Shown: one piece after another, positions 27,678 to 37,221 of the stretch
Numbering within the stretch: position 1 is the stretch's first letter
How the letters are laid out: the number at the start of each line of letters is the position of its first letter
Origin: Rhodospira trueperi
Lineage (GTDB): Bacteria; Pseudomonadota; Alphaproteobacteria; Rhodospirillales; Rhodospirillaceae
NCBI RefSeq assembly: GCF_900101965.1
Contig: NZ_FNAP01000006.1
Span: 1 to 64,000, forward strand
DNA: 64,000 nt
Reading direction: 5' to 3'
Notes under the pieces: generated by a model
The model's database searches: none
What the model was told of the DNA's origin: nothing
The model's input: only the letters and a program-made list of their open reading frames with translations
Position numbers and translations under genes: made by a program

Positions 27678-27856
27678 ACCTTCACCTTATTCCAGCGGTC
27701 AGATTGGCGGGCCGCTGGTTGATGAGGAGTCCACTGTCGGGCTCCGGCGGATTCAGCGTCGGGGGACGCCCCCGGATCACGGGGCACACTGCGCGAAGCG
27801 CCACGTCCGGTCAAGGTGGGTCGGCCGCCGGTATTGGTGGACCAAGGGGAGGTTCA

Positions 27857-30800
27857 GTGGCGCAACGGGCGGCTCACAAGGTTGCGAAACGGCTCGGTCG
27901 GCTGCTGGGACTCCTCATCCTGGGGATGGTCGCTCTCGCCTGGACGGCGGGGCGAGGACCGCTCGACGTCGCGTTCCTGACGCCCCGCATTGAAATGGAA
28001 CTGACCCGGGCCGTCCGCGACGCCGGCATGGCCGCCGATGTGCGGGTCGGCGGCGCGGCGGTGTCCTGGAACAGGGCGGCCTGGGGGTTCGACATCGACC
28101 TGGATCGGGTCCGGCTGGTCGGCCCGGACGCGCGTCCGCTGGCCCGCGTCGGCGCGATCCGCGTCACCCTGGACCTGGACACCCTGCTGTCTGGCCAACC
28201 GCGGGCATCCAATCTGGCGCTGGTCGGTCCCGTCCTGCACGCGCGACGACACGAGGACGGCCATTTCACGCTCGACCTGGAAGCCAGCCTGGACGGTGGC
28301 GCCGGAACCGGGACGGGGGGCGCGCGACCGCCAACCTCTCCATCAATGGCTCAGGACAATCTGACGGTCGTGTGGGAGACCCTGGCCGATCTGGGCCTCG
28401 CCCTGCGCGAGGCCCGATTGGTGGTCGAGGACCGTGTGACCGGCCGGGCATGGCGGCTCGCGGTTCCGGACCTTCAGGTCATCCGGGATCGTACGGCTCT
28501 GCGACTGGAAGCCTCGGTGGTTCTCGACGCCGAACCGCCCGCCCCCGTTCTGGACGTGGCGGTGCGCTATGCGCCCGGCGACGACACCGCCTCGGCTGTG
28601 GTCGCCGCGCAGGGTCTCAATCCGGCTCGGGATCTCGCGGATCGCCTCGGCTGGCCGGTCCTGGCCGGGTGGAGCCAGTCCCTGGACGCGACCCTGACGG
28701 CCGACCTGGACCTGGGCGCGGAGCCGTCCGCCGAGATGATCCGGCAGGCCACCCTGTCGATCAGCGGCGGCCCCGGCAAGGTGTCGCTGCCCGAACCGAT
28801 CGACCACACATGGGCGCCCCGGAGCCTGGAGGTCGAGGCCCGCCTGACCCGCGCCGGGCGGAACGCCCTCGATCTGACGGTCGAGAGCATGACCCTCGGC
28901 CTGCCCGGCGTGTCCCTGGCCGCCGCCGGGCGCCTGACCGGCGGTCCGAACAGCCCCACCTCCGGGGCCGTCGACATTCGCCTGTCGTCCCTGACGGTCG
29001 AGACCCTTGTGCGCCATTGGCCGCCCGCCCTGGCCGACGGCGCCCGCGATTGGATCGCGAAAAACATCGCCACCGGCGATCTTCATGAAGGCCGTTTCAT
29101 GCTGCATCTGGGCGGCGCCGGCCTGAGCGACGTGTCGGTCATCGGGCTGTTCGGCGGCGCCCGCGTCGAGGGCGCGACGGTGACCTATCTGGAGGGATTG
29201 CCGGCCGCCACGGAAGCCAGCGGGACCGTGCAGGTCGGCCTGGATGCCGTGACCATCGCCGTTGATGGCGGCGGCGTCGGCGACGTGCGAATCCGCGAGG
29301 GAACCGTCGCCCTGACCGCGCTGGACACCGACAGCGAACGCGGCGACATGCTGTTCGAGATCGACACCCCGCTGTCCGATGCGCTCGCCCTGATCGACCA
29401 TCAGCCGCTCGGATACGCCTCCCGGCTGGGCGTTGACCCGGGCGTGGCCCGGGGCGACGCGCGGGTGACGCTCACGCTGGGCCTGCCCCTAAGGGACGAT
29501 GTGGCGCTTGATGAACTGGAGGTCGGGGTGACCGCCGATGCCACCGGGGTCGGGCTGCCGGACGTGACCCTGGGGCAGGACCTCAGCGACGGCGACCTGA
29601 GCCTGTCCCTGGACGGGACCGGCATGGACGTGGCCGGCACCGCCCGCCTGGGCGACGTGCCCATCACCTTGGAGTGGCGGGAAAACTTCACCGACGGGGC
29701 GGCGTTCGACCGCCGCTATCATGTGCGCGGGCGCCTGGACAACGCCGCCCGCGCGCGCTTCCGGCTCAGCGGCCCGCCGTTCCAGCCGCCGTGGATGGAT
29801 GGTCCGGTGGACGGCGACCTGACCTACACCGACACCGCCGGCGCACCGGCCACGCTGACGGCCCAGATCGACCTTGCGCCCGCCACGCTGGCCATGGACG
29901 CGCTGGGGTGGACGAAGCCGGCCGACATTCCGGGGCGGGCCGATGTGGAGGCCCGCTTCACCGACGAGGCCATGACCGTGGACTTCGACGTGACCACCGC
30001 CGCCGACGGAAGTGTTCAGGGCGGGCGCGCGCGCCTGACCGGCACCGGCGACATGCTGGACGTCTCCATGGAGCGGGTGCGCCTGGGCGAGACCGATGTC
30101 AGTGCCCGCATCGTCGCGCCCGACCGCGCCGGCGACCCCTACGACATCGCTCTCGGCGGCCCCAGCCTCGATGTGCGGGCAGTCTTCAAGCACGACGAGT
30201 CCGGCGACGGCCCGGCGTCCGAGACGGGCGGGCCGCCCGGGCGGCCCGGGCCGCCGCTGGCCCTGAGTCTGGATGTCGGGCAAGCGCGCGTGACGGAGTC
30301 CATGACGTTCCGGACCCTGCGCGGCACCCTGAGCAGTGACGCCGCCGGGCTGTGGAGCCGGGCCGACCTGCAAACCCGCGCCGGAGACGGCCGTCCGGCC
30401 CGCATCGCCATGGCGCCGGACGGCGGCGTGCGCCGCTTTTCGGTCGAGGCGGAGGACGCCGGGGCGTTCGCCAGCGACCTGGGCGTGACCGGCCGAATCA
30501 ACGGGGGGCGCCTGTCCCTGAGCGGTACCCTGGACCCGGACAACACCGCCGAAGGTGTTCTGCGCATTGATAATTTCAACCTTTACAAGACACCTGTGCT
30601 CGCCCGCATTCTCGCGGTGGCCTCGCTGACCGGGATCCTGGACGAGCTTCAGGGCGAGGGCTTGAGCCTGTCCAAGCTGATCGCGCCATTCCGCTATGCC
30701 GACGGCGTCCTGACGTTGAGCGAGGCGCGCGCCAACGGGGCCTCGCTGGGCCTGACCGCCAACGGTGTGATCAACCTGCGTCGCTCGACGCTGGACCTGA

Positions 30801-31060
30801 ACGGTGTGGTGGTGCCGCTCTATCTCATCAACTCTTTGCTGGGCGGCATTCCGCTGCTGGGCGATCTGCTGGTCGGCGAGAAGGGCGGTGGCGTCTTCGC
30901 CGTCAACTACAGCGCCGAGGGCGCCCTGGGCGACCCGTCGGTCAGCGTCAATCCGTTGTCCGTGGTGACGCCGGGGTTCCTGCGCGGCGTTTTCGACGGC
31001 CTGCCCGATGGGGGAGACGATCAAGGCGCGGCAGCGCCGACACCGGGAACCGGGGAGTAA
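27857..31060 (+). CDS. AsmA-like / DUF3971 large envelope protein
   Basis: A 1067-residue protein with one N-terminal membrane helix (LLGLLILGMVALAWTAG) followed by a long beta-rich periplasmic stretch and an AsmA-type C-terminal domain: YKTPVLARILAVASLTGILDELQGEGLSLSKL, then SARA NGASLGLTANGVINLRRSTLDLNGV-like repeats and FAVNYSAEGALGDPSVSVNPLSVVTPGFLRG. These last motifs are typical of the YhdP/DUF3971 group, relatives of bridge-like lipid-transfer proteins implicated in phospholipid movement to the outer membrane. The GTG start at 27857 has a strong GGGGAGG site; the frame is open upstream to 27704. Divergent from glnE. Confidence 0.85.
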   Translation: MAQRAAHKVAKRLGRLLGLLILGMVALAWTAGRGPLDVAFLTPRIEMELTRAVRDAGMAADVRVGGAAVSWNRAAWGFDIDLDRVRLVGPDARPLARVGAIRVTLDLDTLLSGQPRASNLALVGPVLHARRHEDGHFTLDLEASLDGGAGTGTGGARPPTSPSMAQDNLTVVWETLADLGLALREARLVVEDRVTGRAWRLAVPDLQVIRDRTALRLEASVVLDAEPPAPVLDVAVRYAPGDDTASAVVAAQGLNPARDLADRLGWPVLAGWSQSLDATLTADLDLGAEPSAEMIRQATLSISGGPGKVSLPEPIDHTWAPRSLEVEARLTRAGRNALDLTVESMTLGLPGVSLAAAGRLTGGPNSPTSGAVDIRLSSLTVETLVRHWPPALADGARDWIAKNIATGDLHEGRFMLHLGGAGLSDVSVIGLFGGARVEGATVTYLEGLPAATEASGTVQVGLDAVTIAVDGGGVGDVRIREGTVALTALDTDSERGDMLFEIDTPLSDALALIDHQPLGYASRLGVDPGVARGDARVTLTLGLPLRDDVALDELEVGVTADATGVGLPDVTLGQDLSDGDLSLSLDGTGMDVAGTARLGDVPITLEWRENFTDGAAFDRRYHVRGRLDNAARARFRLSGPPFQPPWMDGPVDGDLTYTDTAGAPATLTAQIDLAPATLAMDALGWTKPADIPGRADVEARFTDEAMTVDFDVTTAADGSVQGGRARLTGTGDMLDVSMERVRLGETDVSARIVAPDRAGDPYDIALGGPSLDVRAVFKHDESGDGPASETGGPPGRPGPPLALSLDVGQARVTESMTFRTLRGTLSSDAAGLWSRADLQTRAGDGRPARIAMAPDGGVRRFSVEAEDAGAFASDLGVTGRINGGRLSLSGTLDPDNTAEGVLRIDNFNLYKTPVLARILAVASLTGILDELQGEGLSLSKLIAPFRYADGVLTLSEARANGASLGLTANGVINLRRSTLDLNGVVVPLYLINSLLGGIPLLGDLLVGEKGGGVFAVNYSAEGALGDPSVSVNPLSVVTPGFLRGVFDGLPDGGDDQGAAAPTPGTGE

Positions 31061-31115
31061 CGCCGAACGACGGTGCCACTCCTCACCGAGGCCCGTGCCG
31101 GCACGGGAGGGACCG

Positions 31116-32087
31116 TCAGGTCAGATCACCCTCCGCCGACGGGCCGGCCGACAGGCGGGCCAGAACCTCGTCGAGCTGTTCCAGCGAGCGCCATGTGACC
31201 GTGACCGTGCCGCCGCCGTTGGCCTTCATGTCGATGGACACCGCCATGCCCAGCCGCGCGGCAAGGTCGCGTTCCAGCGCCAGGGTGTCGGTATCCTTGT
31301 CGGCCGCGCGACCGCCGCCGGACGAGCCGCGCCGGGGCCGCGTCTGCGCCGGGCGCTGCTGGGCCTCCCGCACCAGGGTTTCGGTCTGACGCACGCTGAG
31401 GCCCTTGCGCGCCACCTCCTCGGCGAACACGGTTGGATTCTCCAGCGCCAGCAGGGCGCGGGCGTGGCCGGCCGACAGGTCACCGCCGGAGACCATGTCG
31501 CGCACCCGCTCCGGCAACTGGAGCAGGCGCAGGGTGTTGGCGACGTGGCTGCGGCTCTTGCCGACGACCCCGGCCAGGGCCTCCTGTCCGTGCCCGAACT
31601 CGTCGAGCAGGCGGCGGTAGCCCTCGGCCTCTTCCATCGGGTTGAGATCCTGCCGTTGCAGGTTCTCGACGAGGGCGACCTCCAGGGTCTCGCGGTCGTC
31701 GAAATCGCGGGCCAGCACCGGGACCTCGTGCAGTCCGGCGCGCTGGGCGGCGCGCCAGCGGCGTTCGCCGGCGACGATCTCGAAGTGGCCCTCGTGGGTC
31801 GGACTGGGCCGGGCCAGAAGGGGTTGGAGCACGCCGCGTGCCCGCAGGCTCTCGGCCAGTTCATCCAGCCCGGCCTCGTCGAACACCCGGCGCGGCTGCA
31901 GGGGGGAGGGGGCCAGGCGGTCGATGGGGATCAGGCGCACGCCGCGCCCACCACCACCGCCGCCGCCACCGCCGGTGCCCGCGCCGGCCTCGGTCGCCTC
32001 GTTGCCGTCGTCCGCCGCCGCCTCGTCCTCGCCGAACAGCGCGGACAGACCGCGCCCCAACGTCTGTCGCTTGACCATGGCCGTCAT
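31116..32087 (-). CDS. parB: Chromosome-partitioning protein ParB
   Basis: A 323-residue ParB that binds parS, loads CTP and spreads along DNA. The CTP-binding GERRWRAA motif follows the box I region (LRARGVLQPLLARP), then LVENLQRQDLNPMEEAEGYRRL, the helix-turn-helix (LAGVVGKSRSHVANTLRLLQLPE) and a C-terminal dimerisation domain. A Gly-rich run near residue 40 is an odd low-complexity insert. The start at 32087 overlaps the parA stop (ATGA); an ATG three codons later is also possible. The four perfect-core parS sites lie about 3 kb away at 35051-35172. Confidence 0.97.
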   Translation of the reverse strand: MTAMVKRQTLGRGLSALFGEDEAAADDGNEATEAGAGTGGGGGGGGGRGVRLIPIDRLAPSPLQPRRVFDEAGLDELAESLRARGVLQPLLARPSPTHEGHFEIVAGERRWRAAQRAGLHEVPVLARDFDDRETLEVALVENLQRQDLNPMEEAEGYRRLLDEFGHGQEALAGVVGKSRSHVANTLRLLQLPERVRDMVSGGDLSAGHARALLALENPTVFAEEVARKGLSVRQTETLVREAQQRPAQTRPRRGSSGGGRAADKDTDTLALERDLAARLGMAVSIDMKANGGGTVTVTWRSLEQLDEVLARLSAGPSAEGDLT

Positions 32088-32896
32088 GCCGCCATCGGCC
32101 GGGGCTGGCGCATCAGTTCGCCGGCCAGTTGGATGTAGGCCTTGGACCCGGCGCAGGAGACGTCATAGAGCAGCACCGGCTTGCCATGGGACGGCGCCTC
32201 CGAGACGCGCACGTTGCGGGGGATGACGGTCTGGTAGACCTTGTCGCCGAAATAGCCGCGCACGTCGGCGGCGACGCTGTCGGAGAGGTTGTTGCGCTTG
32301 TCGAACATGGTCAGAACGATGCCCTGGATGGCCAGGGCGGGGTTGAAGCGGGCACGCACGCGTTCGATGGTGCGCATCAGGTGGCTGATGCCCTCCAGGG
32401 CGAAGAACTCGCATTGCAGCGGGATCAGCACCGCGTGCGCCGCGACCAGGGCGTTGATGGTGAGCAGACCCAGCGCCGGCGGACAGTCGATGAGGATGTA
32501 GTCCACGCCGGCCCCCGCCGCGCCCTCGGCACCCGTCAGGGCATCGGCGAGGCGGTGCTCACGCCGCTCGGCGCCGACCAGTTCGACCTCGGCGCCGGCC
32601 AGATCGGCCCCGGCGGGCACGACGGACAGGTGCGGGATCTCGGTTTCGGTCGCGGCGCGGGTCAGCGGCAGGTCGCCCGACAGCAGACGGTAGGTGCCGG
32701 CGCGGCGGGCCTCGCGGGCGACGCCGAACCCGGTCGAGGCGTTGCCCTGCGGATCGAGGTCGATCACCAGAACCCGCTGGCGCGTGGCGGCCAGGGCGGT
32801 GGCCAGATTGATGGCCGTGGTGGTCTTGCCGACGCCGCCCTTCTGGTTGGCGATGGCGATGATGTGCGGGCGGGCCTCAGGCGTCGGAGGGGACAC
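32084..32896 (-). CDS. parA: Chromosome-partitioning ATPase ParA
   Basis: A 270-residue ParA/Soj-type ATPase that drives segregation of ParB-parS complexes. The deviant Walker A motif KGGVGKTTTAINLA follows a short N-terminus, then VLVIDLDPQGNASTGFG, the YILIDCPPALGLLTINAL Walker B region and NNLSDSVAADVRGYFG. It overlaps parB by 4 nt and begins inside the end of rsmG (20-nt overlap), forming an rsmG-parA-parB operon as in most alphaproteobacteria. Because it lacks the N-terminal HTH of plasmid ParAs, it is chromosomal. Confidence 0.97.
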   Translation of the reverse strand: MSPPTPEARPHIIAIANQKGGVGKTTTAINLATALAATRQRVLVIDLDPQGNASTGFGVAREARRAGTYRLLSGDLPLTRAATETEIPHLSVVPAGADLAGAEVELVGAERREHRLADALTGAEGAAGAGVDYILIDCPPALGLLTINALVAAHAVLIPLQCEFFALEGISHLMRTIERVRARFNPALAIQGIVLTMFDKRNNLSDSVAADVRGYFGDKVYQTVIPRNVRVSEAPSHGKPVLLYDVSCAGSKAYIQLAGELMRQPRPMAA

Positions 32897-33632
32897 GGCG
32901 GATCTCCCGGAGGATGAGGACGCGACCGCCCGGATCGGCCGGCGCGGAGGCGGCGGCCGAGCCCGGGTCCCGAACGGGGGCGGACGCGGGGTGATGCTCG
33001 ACGCGCATGATCCATTGATTGGCGCAGGCGGTCAATTCGCTCGCGACGTCCCGGCCCTTGGGCAGCAGCGCGACACCGTCGTCGGTGAGGTGTCGGGTCA
33101 CCAACGGCAGCAGATCCGGTAACGGGGCCAAGGCCCGGGCGGTGACCACGTCGGCGTCGAGGGAGGCCAGGGCCTCGATGCGGGCGGCGTGGACGGTGAC
33201 CGGCGCGGCGGTGGCGCGGGCGGCCTCGCGCAGGAAAACGGCCTTGCGCTGGTCCGACTCGACAAGGTGGACATCCGGTGCGCCCAGGATGGCCAGCACC
33301 AGTCCGGGAAAGCCGGCGCCGGAGCCGAGGTCGGCGAGGCGGCGGGCGCCGGGCGGGATCAGCGGCATCAGCGCGGCCGAATCGAGCACATGGCGCGCCC
33401 AGGCGTCGGGCAGGGTGGAGCCGCCCACCAGATTGATACGCCGGGTCCAGGTGTCGAGGCGTTCCAGCAGGGTGGTGAGGCGGTCGATCAGGGCGTCGGG
33501 GATCGACTCCGGTGATTGCCCGAGCGCGGTCGCCAGGGTGTCGCGGCGGACGGCGCGGGGCGGCAGGGCGAGGGTCGGGGCGGGCCGGCGCGGGCGGCCG
33601 GCGGGTTTCGTGACGGAAGGAGGGCGGGGCAT
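32877..33632 (-). CDS. rsmG: 16S rRNA (guanine-527-N7)-methyltransferase RsmG
   Basis: A 251-residue methyltransferase (GidB) that methylates G527 of 16S rRNA. Motif I is LADLGSGAGFPGLVLAI, with WTRRINLVGGSTLPDAWARHVLDSAALMPLI before it, which is the RsmG fingerprint. The SAM loop VHLVESDQRKAVFLREAAR follows. The first 40 residues are basic and longer than usual; ATG 33632 was chosen, without a clear ribosome site. It overlaps parA. Its usual upstream partner mnmG is not adjacent; it is about 1.6 kb away and on the opposite strand. Confidence 0.95.
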   Translation of the reverse strand: MPRPPSVTKPAGRPRRPAPTLALPPRAVRRDTLATALGQSPESIPDALIDRLTTLLERLDTWTRRINLVGGSTLPDAWARHVLDSAALMPLIPPGARRLADLGSGAGFPGLVLAILGAPDVHLVESDQRKAVFLREAARATAAPVTVHAARIEALASLDADVVTARALAPLPDLLPLVTRHLTDDGVALLPKGRDVASELTACANQWIMRVEHHPASAPVRDPGSAAASAPADPGGRVLILREIRRVPSDA

Positions 33633-33887
33633 CGGCCGTGGCGTCCGGGTGTGGTGGGACCAGGGACCGCGGATCAAACCACGACGACGCCGGAAGACCA
33701 AGCGTGCTCCTTCACCGCCGGCCCGCCTGTCCCGATCGTCATGGCCGACCGTCGCCTTGGGGCCTTGGTGGTGATGCCCGGCGCCGGTGGCGGACCATGG
33801 CAGGATCGGGCGGGAGTCATAACGGGCCGGATGTGATAGGAGGAGGCCCGGAATGGGGCCGTGGGATCCGCCTGTCCGGCGCCCCTA

Positions 33888-33893
33888 TATAAT
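33888..33893 (+). promoter_or_regulatory. Consensus -10 element TATAAT upstream of qor
   Basis: TATAAT within TATATAATG, reading toward qor. The expected start is near 33900, exactly where the hairpin block begins. No good -35 lies at 16-18 nt upstream. Confidence 0.5.
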
Positions 33894-33900
33894 GCTGATC

Positions 33901-34004
33901 GGCCCTGAAACAGACACGTCCGTTTCAGGGCCACCGCCGCTTCGCGGCGCCGGCGCGGTCGCGCCGGCCGTCCGACAAAAGAAGTCCCTTCTTCTGTCGG
34001 ACGG
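33901..34004 (+). ncRNA. Four abutting stem-loops, candidate structured leader or small RNA
   Basis: Hairpin 1: GGCCCTGAAAC (33901-33911) pairs with 33922-33932, perfect. Hairpin 2: CGCCGC/GCGGCG at 33935-33949. Hairpin 3: CCGGCGCG/CGCGCCGG at 33950-33967. Hairpin 4: a 17-position stem with one mismatch, 33968-33984 with 33988-34004. The stems touch each other with two or no spacer bases. They follow the TATAAT and precede the qor ribosome site by about 30 nt. Could be a 5' leader controlling qor, or a separate RNA. No known RNA family is recognised. Confidence 0.45.
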
Positions 34005-34051
34005 GTTAAATGGCGTCCGTCCGATTCCGATTCCGAGGGAGATGACCGACC

Positions 34052-35032
34052 ATGTCCACCGTTCATGCCATCCGTTTCCATCAGACCGGCGGCCCCGAGG
34101 TCCTGTCATGGGACAGTGTCGAGGTCGGCGATCCCGGCCCCGGCGAGGTGCGGGTGCGGCACACGGCCGTGGGGCTGAACTACATCGACACCTATCACCG
34201 CTCCGGCCTGTATCCGGTGACGCTGCCGTCGGGCCTGGGCCTGGAGGCGGCCGGGGTGATCGAGGCCGTGGGGGAGGGGGTCGGCGGCTTGGCGCCGGGC
34301 GACCGGGTGGCCTACGGCACGGGCCCGCTCGGTGCCTACGCCGAGGCCCGGGTGATGACGCCGGAGACCCTGCTGCGTCTGCCGGACGCCATCGACGACC
34401 GCACCGCCGCCGCCATGATGCTGCAGGGCCTGACGGTGCAGTACCTGATCCGCCGTCTGTTCCGGGTGGAGCCGGGCATGACGGTGCTGTTCCATGCCGC
34501 CGCTGGCGGGGTCGGGCTGATCGCCTGCCAGTGGCTGAAGCACCTGGGGGCGACGGTCATCGGCACGGTGGGCTCGCCGGAGAAAGCCGAACTGGCCCGG
34601 GCGCACGGGTGCGATCACACCATCCTCTACCGCGAGGAGGATTTCGTCGCCCGGGTGAAGGAGATCACGGACGGCAAGGGCGTGCCGGTGGTCTACGACG
34701 GCGTCGGCAAGGATGTCTTCGACGGCTCGCTGGACTGCCTGCAGCGCCTGGGCATGATGGCGACCTACGGCAATGCCTCCGGGCCGGTGCCGGACATCTC
34801 GCCGCTGATCCTGAACACCAAGGGCTCGCTGTTCCTGACCCGGCCGAAGCTGATGGACTATGCCGCGACCCGCGCGGAGTTGGTGGCCATGGCGGACGAC
34901 GTGTTCGGGGTGGTGGCCTCCGGCGCGGTGCGGATCGCGGTGAACCAGACCTACGCCCTGAAGGACGCGGCCCAGGCGCACCGCGATCTGGAGGGTCGGA
35001 AGACGACAGGCTCGACGGTGCTGCTGCCGTAG
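34052..35032 (+). CDS. NADPH:quinone oxidoreductase, zeta-crystallin/QOR type
   Basis: A 326-residue zinc-free MDR-family oxidoreductase. It opens VHAIRFHQTGGPEVLSWDSVEV and has GLNYIDTYHRSGLY, the NADPH-binding FHAAAGGVGLIACQWLKHLGATVIG and the TYGNASGPVPDISPLIL segment, all typical of E. coli Qor. It reduces quinones by one electron and answers oxidative stress. A GAGGGAG ribosome site precedes ATG 34052. It sits alone between the structured leader and the parS cluster, interrupting the usual mnmG-rsmG-parAB order. Confidence 0.92.
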   Translation: MSTVHAIRFHQTGGPEVLSWDSVEVGDPGPGEVRVRHTAVGLNYIDTYHRSGLYPVTLPSGLGLEAAGVIEAVGEGVGGLAPGDRVAYGTGPLGAYAEARVMTPETLLRLPDAIDDRTAAAMMLQGLTVQYLIRRLFRVEPGMTVLFHAAAGGVGLIACQWLKHLGATVIGTVGSPEKAELARAHGCDHTILYREEDFVARVKEITDGKGVPVVYDGVGKDVFDGSLDCLQRLGMMATYGNASGPVPDISPLILNTKGSLFLTRPKLMDYAATRAELVAMADDVFGVVASGAVRIAVNQTYALKDAAQAHRDLEGRKTTGSTVLLP

Positions 35033-35050
35033 GGGAGGGGGGGGCGTCCG

Positions 35051-35066
35051 TGTTTCACGTGAAACG
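35051..35066. promoter_or_regulatory. parS site 1
   Basis: TGTTTCACGTGAAACG: 15 of 16 matches to the ParB consensus TGTTTCACGTGAAACA. Confidence 0.95.
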
Positions 35067-35085
35067 CGCCCGCCGTTCCGATCCG

Positions 35086-35101
35086 TGTTTCACGTGAAAC
35101 G
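35086..35101. promoter_or_regulatory. parS site 2
   Basis: Same 16-mer as site 1, 35 bp after it. Confidence 0.95.
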
Positions 35102-35120
35102 CACGGGCCGCGGCGATGTC

Positions 35121-35136
35121 TGTTTCACGTGAAACG
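35121..35136. promoter_or_regulatory. parS site 3
   Basis: Same 16-mer, 35 bp after site 2. Confidence 0.95.
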
Positions 35137-35156
35137 TCGATCCGGTGTCCGTTCGC

Positions 35157-35172
35157 TGTTTCACGTGAAACG
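35157..35172. promoter_or_regulatory. parS site 4
   Basis: Same 16-mer, 36 bp after site 3 and 85 bp before the mnmG start. All four sit in the qor-mnmG intergenic gap. Confidence 0.95.
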
Positions 35173-35256
35173 CCCGACGCTAACGGACCTTGACGCCGGG
35201 AGGGGCCGGGCCGATGTTCGGCCCACTCTCTCCTGCATCCCTGCCGCCCGCCTGCC

Positions 35257-37221
35257 ATGATCGCCCCGCGCTCCGAAGACCCGCTGGCCGAACGCCTGAT
35301 CCCGCCCGCCGAGGCCCCCACTCGCCGGACGGACGTCCTCGTCGTCGGTGGCGGCCATGCCGGGACCGAGGCCGCCGCCGCCGCCGCCCGTCTCGGCGCG
35401 CGCACGGTTCTGGTCACCCACGCCCGGACCTCCATCGGCGCCCTGTCCTGCAACCCGGCCATCGGCGGACTGGGCAAGGGTCACCTCGCGCGCGAGATCG
35501 ATGCCCTGGACGGCCTGATGGCCCGGGCCATCGACCGCGCCGGCATCCAATTTCGCGTGCTCAACAGGTCCAAGGGGCCGGCGGTGCGCGGCCCGCGCGC
35601 CCAGGCCGACCGGTGGCTGTACCGTCTGGCCGTGCAGACGCTGCTGGCCGAGACCCCCAATCTGTCCGTGGTCGAGGGCGCGGTAGAGGACCTCATCACC
35701 GACCCCGGGGCTGATCCCGACGGCCGCCCGCGCGCCGCCGGGGTCGTGCTCGCCGACGGCACCGCGCTGCGGGCCGGCGCCGTGGTCCTGACGACGGGCA
35801 CCTTCCTGCGCGGCGTGATGCACCGGGGGACGGAGCGCACCCCCGGCGGCCGCCTCGGCGATCCCGCCGCCAACGGCCTGTCGGCCGCGCTGACCCGCCT
35901 CGGTCTGCCGCTCGCCCGCCTGAAGACCGGCACGCCGGCCCGCCTGGACGGCCGCACCATCGACTGGGCCATCCTCGACGAACAGCCTGGGGACGACCCG
36001 CCGGAGCCGTTCTCCACCCTGACCGACCGTATCACCGTGCCGCAGGTCCCGTGCCACATCACCGCGACCACGCCGGCGACGCACGCGATCATCCGCGACA
36101 ATCTGCACCGGTCGGCCTTGTTCGGCGGCGCCATCGAGGGTGTCGGCCCGCGCTACTGCCCCAGCATCGAGGACAAGATCGTCCGCTTCGCCGACCGTGA
36201 CCGGCACCAGATCTTCCTGGAGCCCGAGGGCCTGGACGATCCCACCGTCTACCCCAACGGCCTGTCCACCAGCCTGCCGGCCGACGTGCAGGCCGCCTTT
36301 CTGGCCACCATCCCCGGCCTGGACCGCGCCGCCATCCTCCAGCCCGGCTACGCCATCGAATACGACGCCGTCGATCCCCGGGTGCTGCGCCCCACCCTGG
36401 AGGTCGCCGCCGTGCCCGGCCTGTTCCTGGCCGGACAGATCAACGGCACCACCGGCTACGAGGAGGCCGGCGCGCTCGGCCTGCTGGCCGGTGTCAACGC
36501 CGCGCTCAGGGCGGGGCAGGGGGGCGGCGGCGCCGCGCCGGACGCGCCGGCGCCCACCTTCACCGTGGACCGCGCCGAGGGCTACCTGGGCGTCATGATC
36601 GACGACCTGGTGACGCGGGGGACCCCCGAGCCCTACCGCATGTTCACCAGCCGGGCCGAGTACCGCCTGCGTCTGCGCGCCGACAACGCCGACCAGCGGC
36701 TGACGGATCGGGGGCTGGCGGTCGGCGTCGTCGGCGCGGCGCGCGCCCGCGCCTGGGCGGACAAGAAGCACCGGCTCGCCGCCGCCGAGGCCCTGGCCCG
36801 ATCCCTGTCCCTGACCCCGGCCGAACTGGCCCGCGCCGGCTGGCCGGTGAAGCAGGACGGCCAGCGCCGCTCCGCCCTCGACCTGCTGGCGGCACCGGAC
36901 GTCACCGTGGAGCGCCTGTCGGCGCTGTGGCCGGACCTCGCGGCCATCGACGCGGACATCGCGCCGCACATCGAGATCGCCGCCCGCTACGACCGCTATC
37001 TGGCGCGTATGGACCGCGACATCGCCGCCCACCGCCGCGACGAGGCCCTAGTCCTACCCGATGATCTCGACTTCGGCGCCGTCGGCGGCCTGTCGACGGA
37101 GGTGCGTCAGGTTCTGGCCCGCGCCCGGCCGGCCACGGTGGGGGCGGCGGCGCGCCTGCCGGGCATGACGCCGGCGGCGGTCACCGCGCTGCTGGCCCAC
37201 GCGCGGCGCAGGTCCGCTTGA
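35257..37221 (+). CDS. mnmG: tRNA uridine-5-carboxymethylaminomethyl modification enzyme MnmG
   Basis: A 654-residue FAD protein (GidA) that works with MnmE to modify wobble U34 of tRNAs. The dinucleotide-binding [17 protein letters not shown] is followed by [42 protein letters not shown] and [17 protein letters not shown], all hallmark MnmG blocks. The C-terminal helical domain for MnmE binding is present (VEQRL-like [14 protein letters not shown]). It is preceded by the parS cluster and is on the strand opposite rsmG; mnmE is not in the window. Confidence 0.97.
   Translation: MIAPRSEDPLAERLIPPAEAPTRRTDVLVVGGGHAGTEAAAAAARLGARTVLVTHARTSIGALSCNPAIGGLGKGHLAREIDALDGLMARAIDRAGIQFRVLNRSKGPAVRGPRAQADRWLYRLAVQTLLAETPNLSVVEGAVEDLITDPGADPDGRPRAAGVVLADGTALRAGAVVLTTGTFLRGVMHRGTERTPGGRLGDPAANGLSAALTRLGLPLARLKTGTPARLDGRTIDWAILDEQPGDDPPEPFSTLTDRITVPQVPCHITATTPATHAIIRDNLHRSALFGGAIEGVGPRYCPSIEDKIVRFADRDRHQIFLEPEGLDDPTVYPNGLSTSLPADVQAAFLATIPGLDRAAILQPGYAIEYDAVDPRVLRPTLEVAAVPGLFLAGQINGTTGYEEAGALGLLAGVNAALRAGQGGGGAAPDAPAPTFTVDRAEGYLGVMIDDLVTRGTPEPYRMFTSRAEYRLRLRADNADQRLTDRGLAVGVVGAARARAWADKKHRLAAAEALARSLSLTPAELARAGWPVKQDGQRRSALDLLAAPDVTVERLSALWPDLAAIDADIAPHIEIAARYDRYLARMDRDIAAHRRDEALVLPDDLDFGAVGGLSTEVRQVLARARPATVGAAARLPGMTPAAVTALLAHARRRSA

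Larger units (their letters stand above)
33633..34051. other. Intergenic region between rsmG and qor, structured leader
   Basis: About 420 nt between divergent genes. The rsmG side has no recognisable box. The qor side has a consensus -10 at 33888-33893 and a block of four abutting hairpins at 33901-34004. No protein gene is supported. Confidence 0.6.

Noticed and set aside
33901-33932. A possible fifth parS-like site (GAAAC ... GTTTC)
   Set aside because: The half-sites are ten bases apart and in the wrong arrangement; it is the stem of hairpin 1, not a ParB site.
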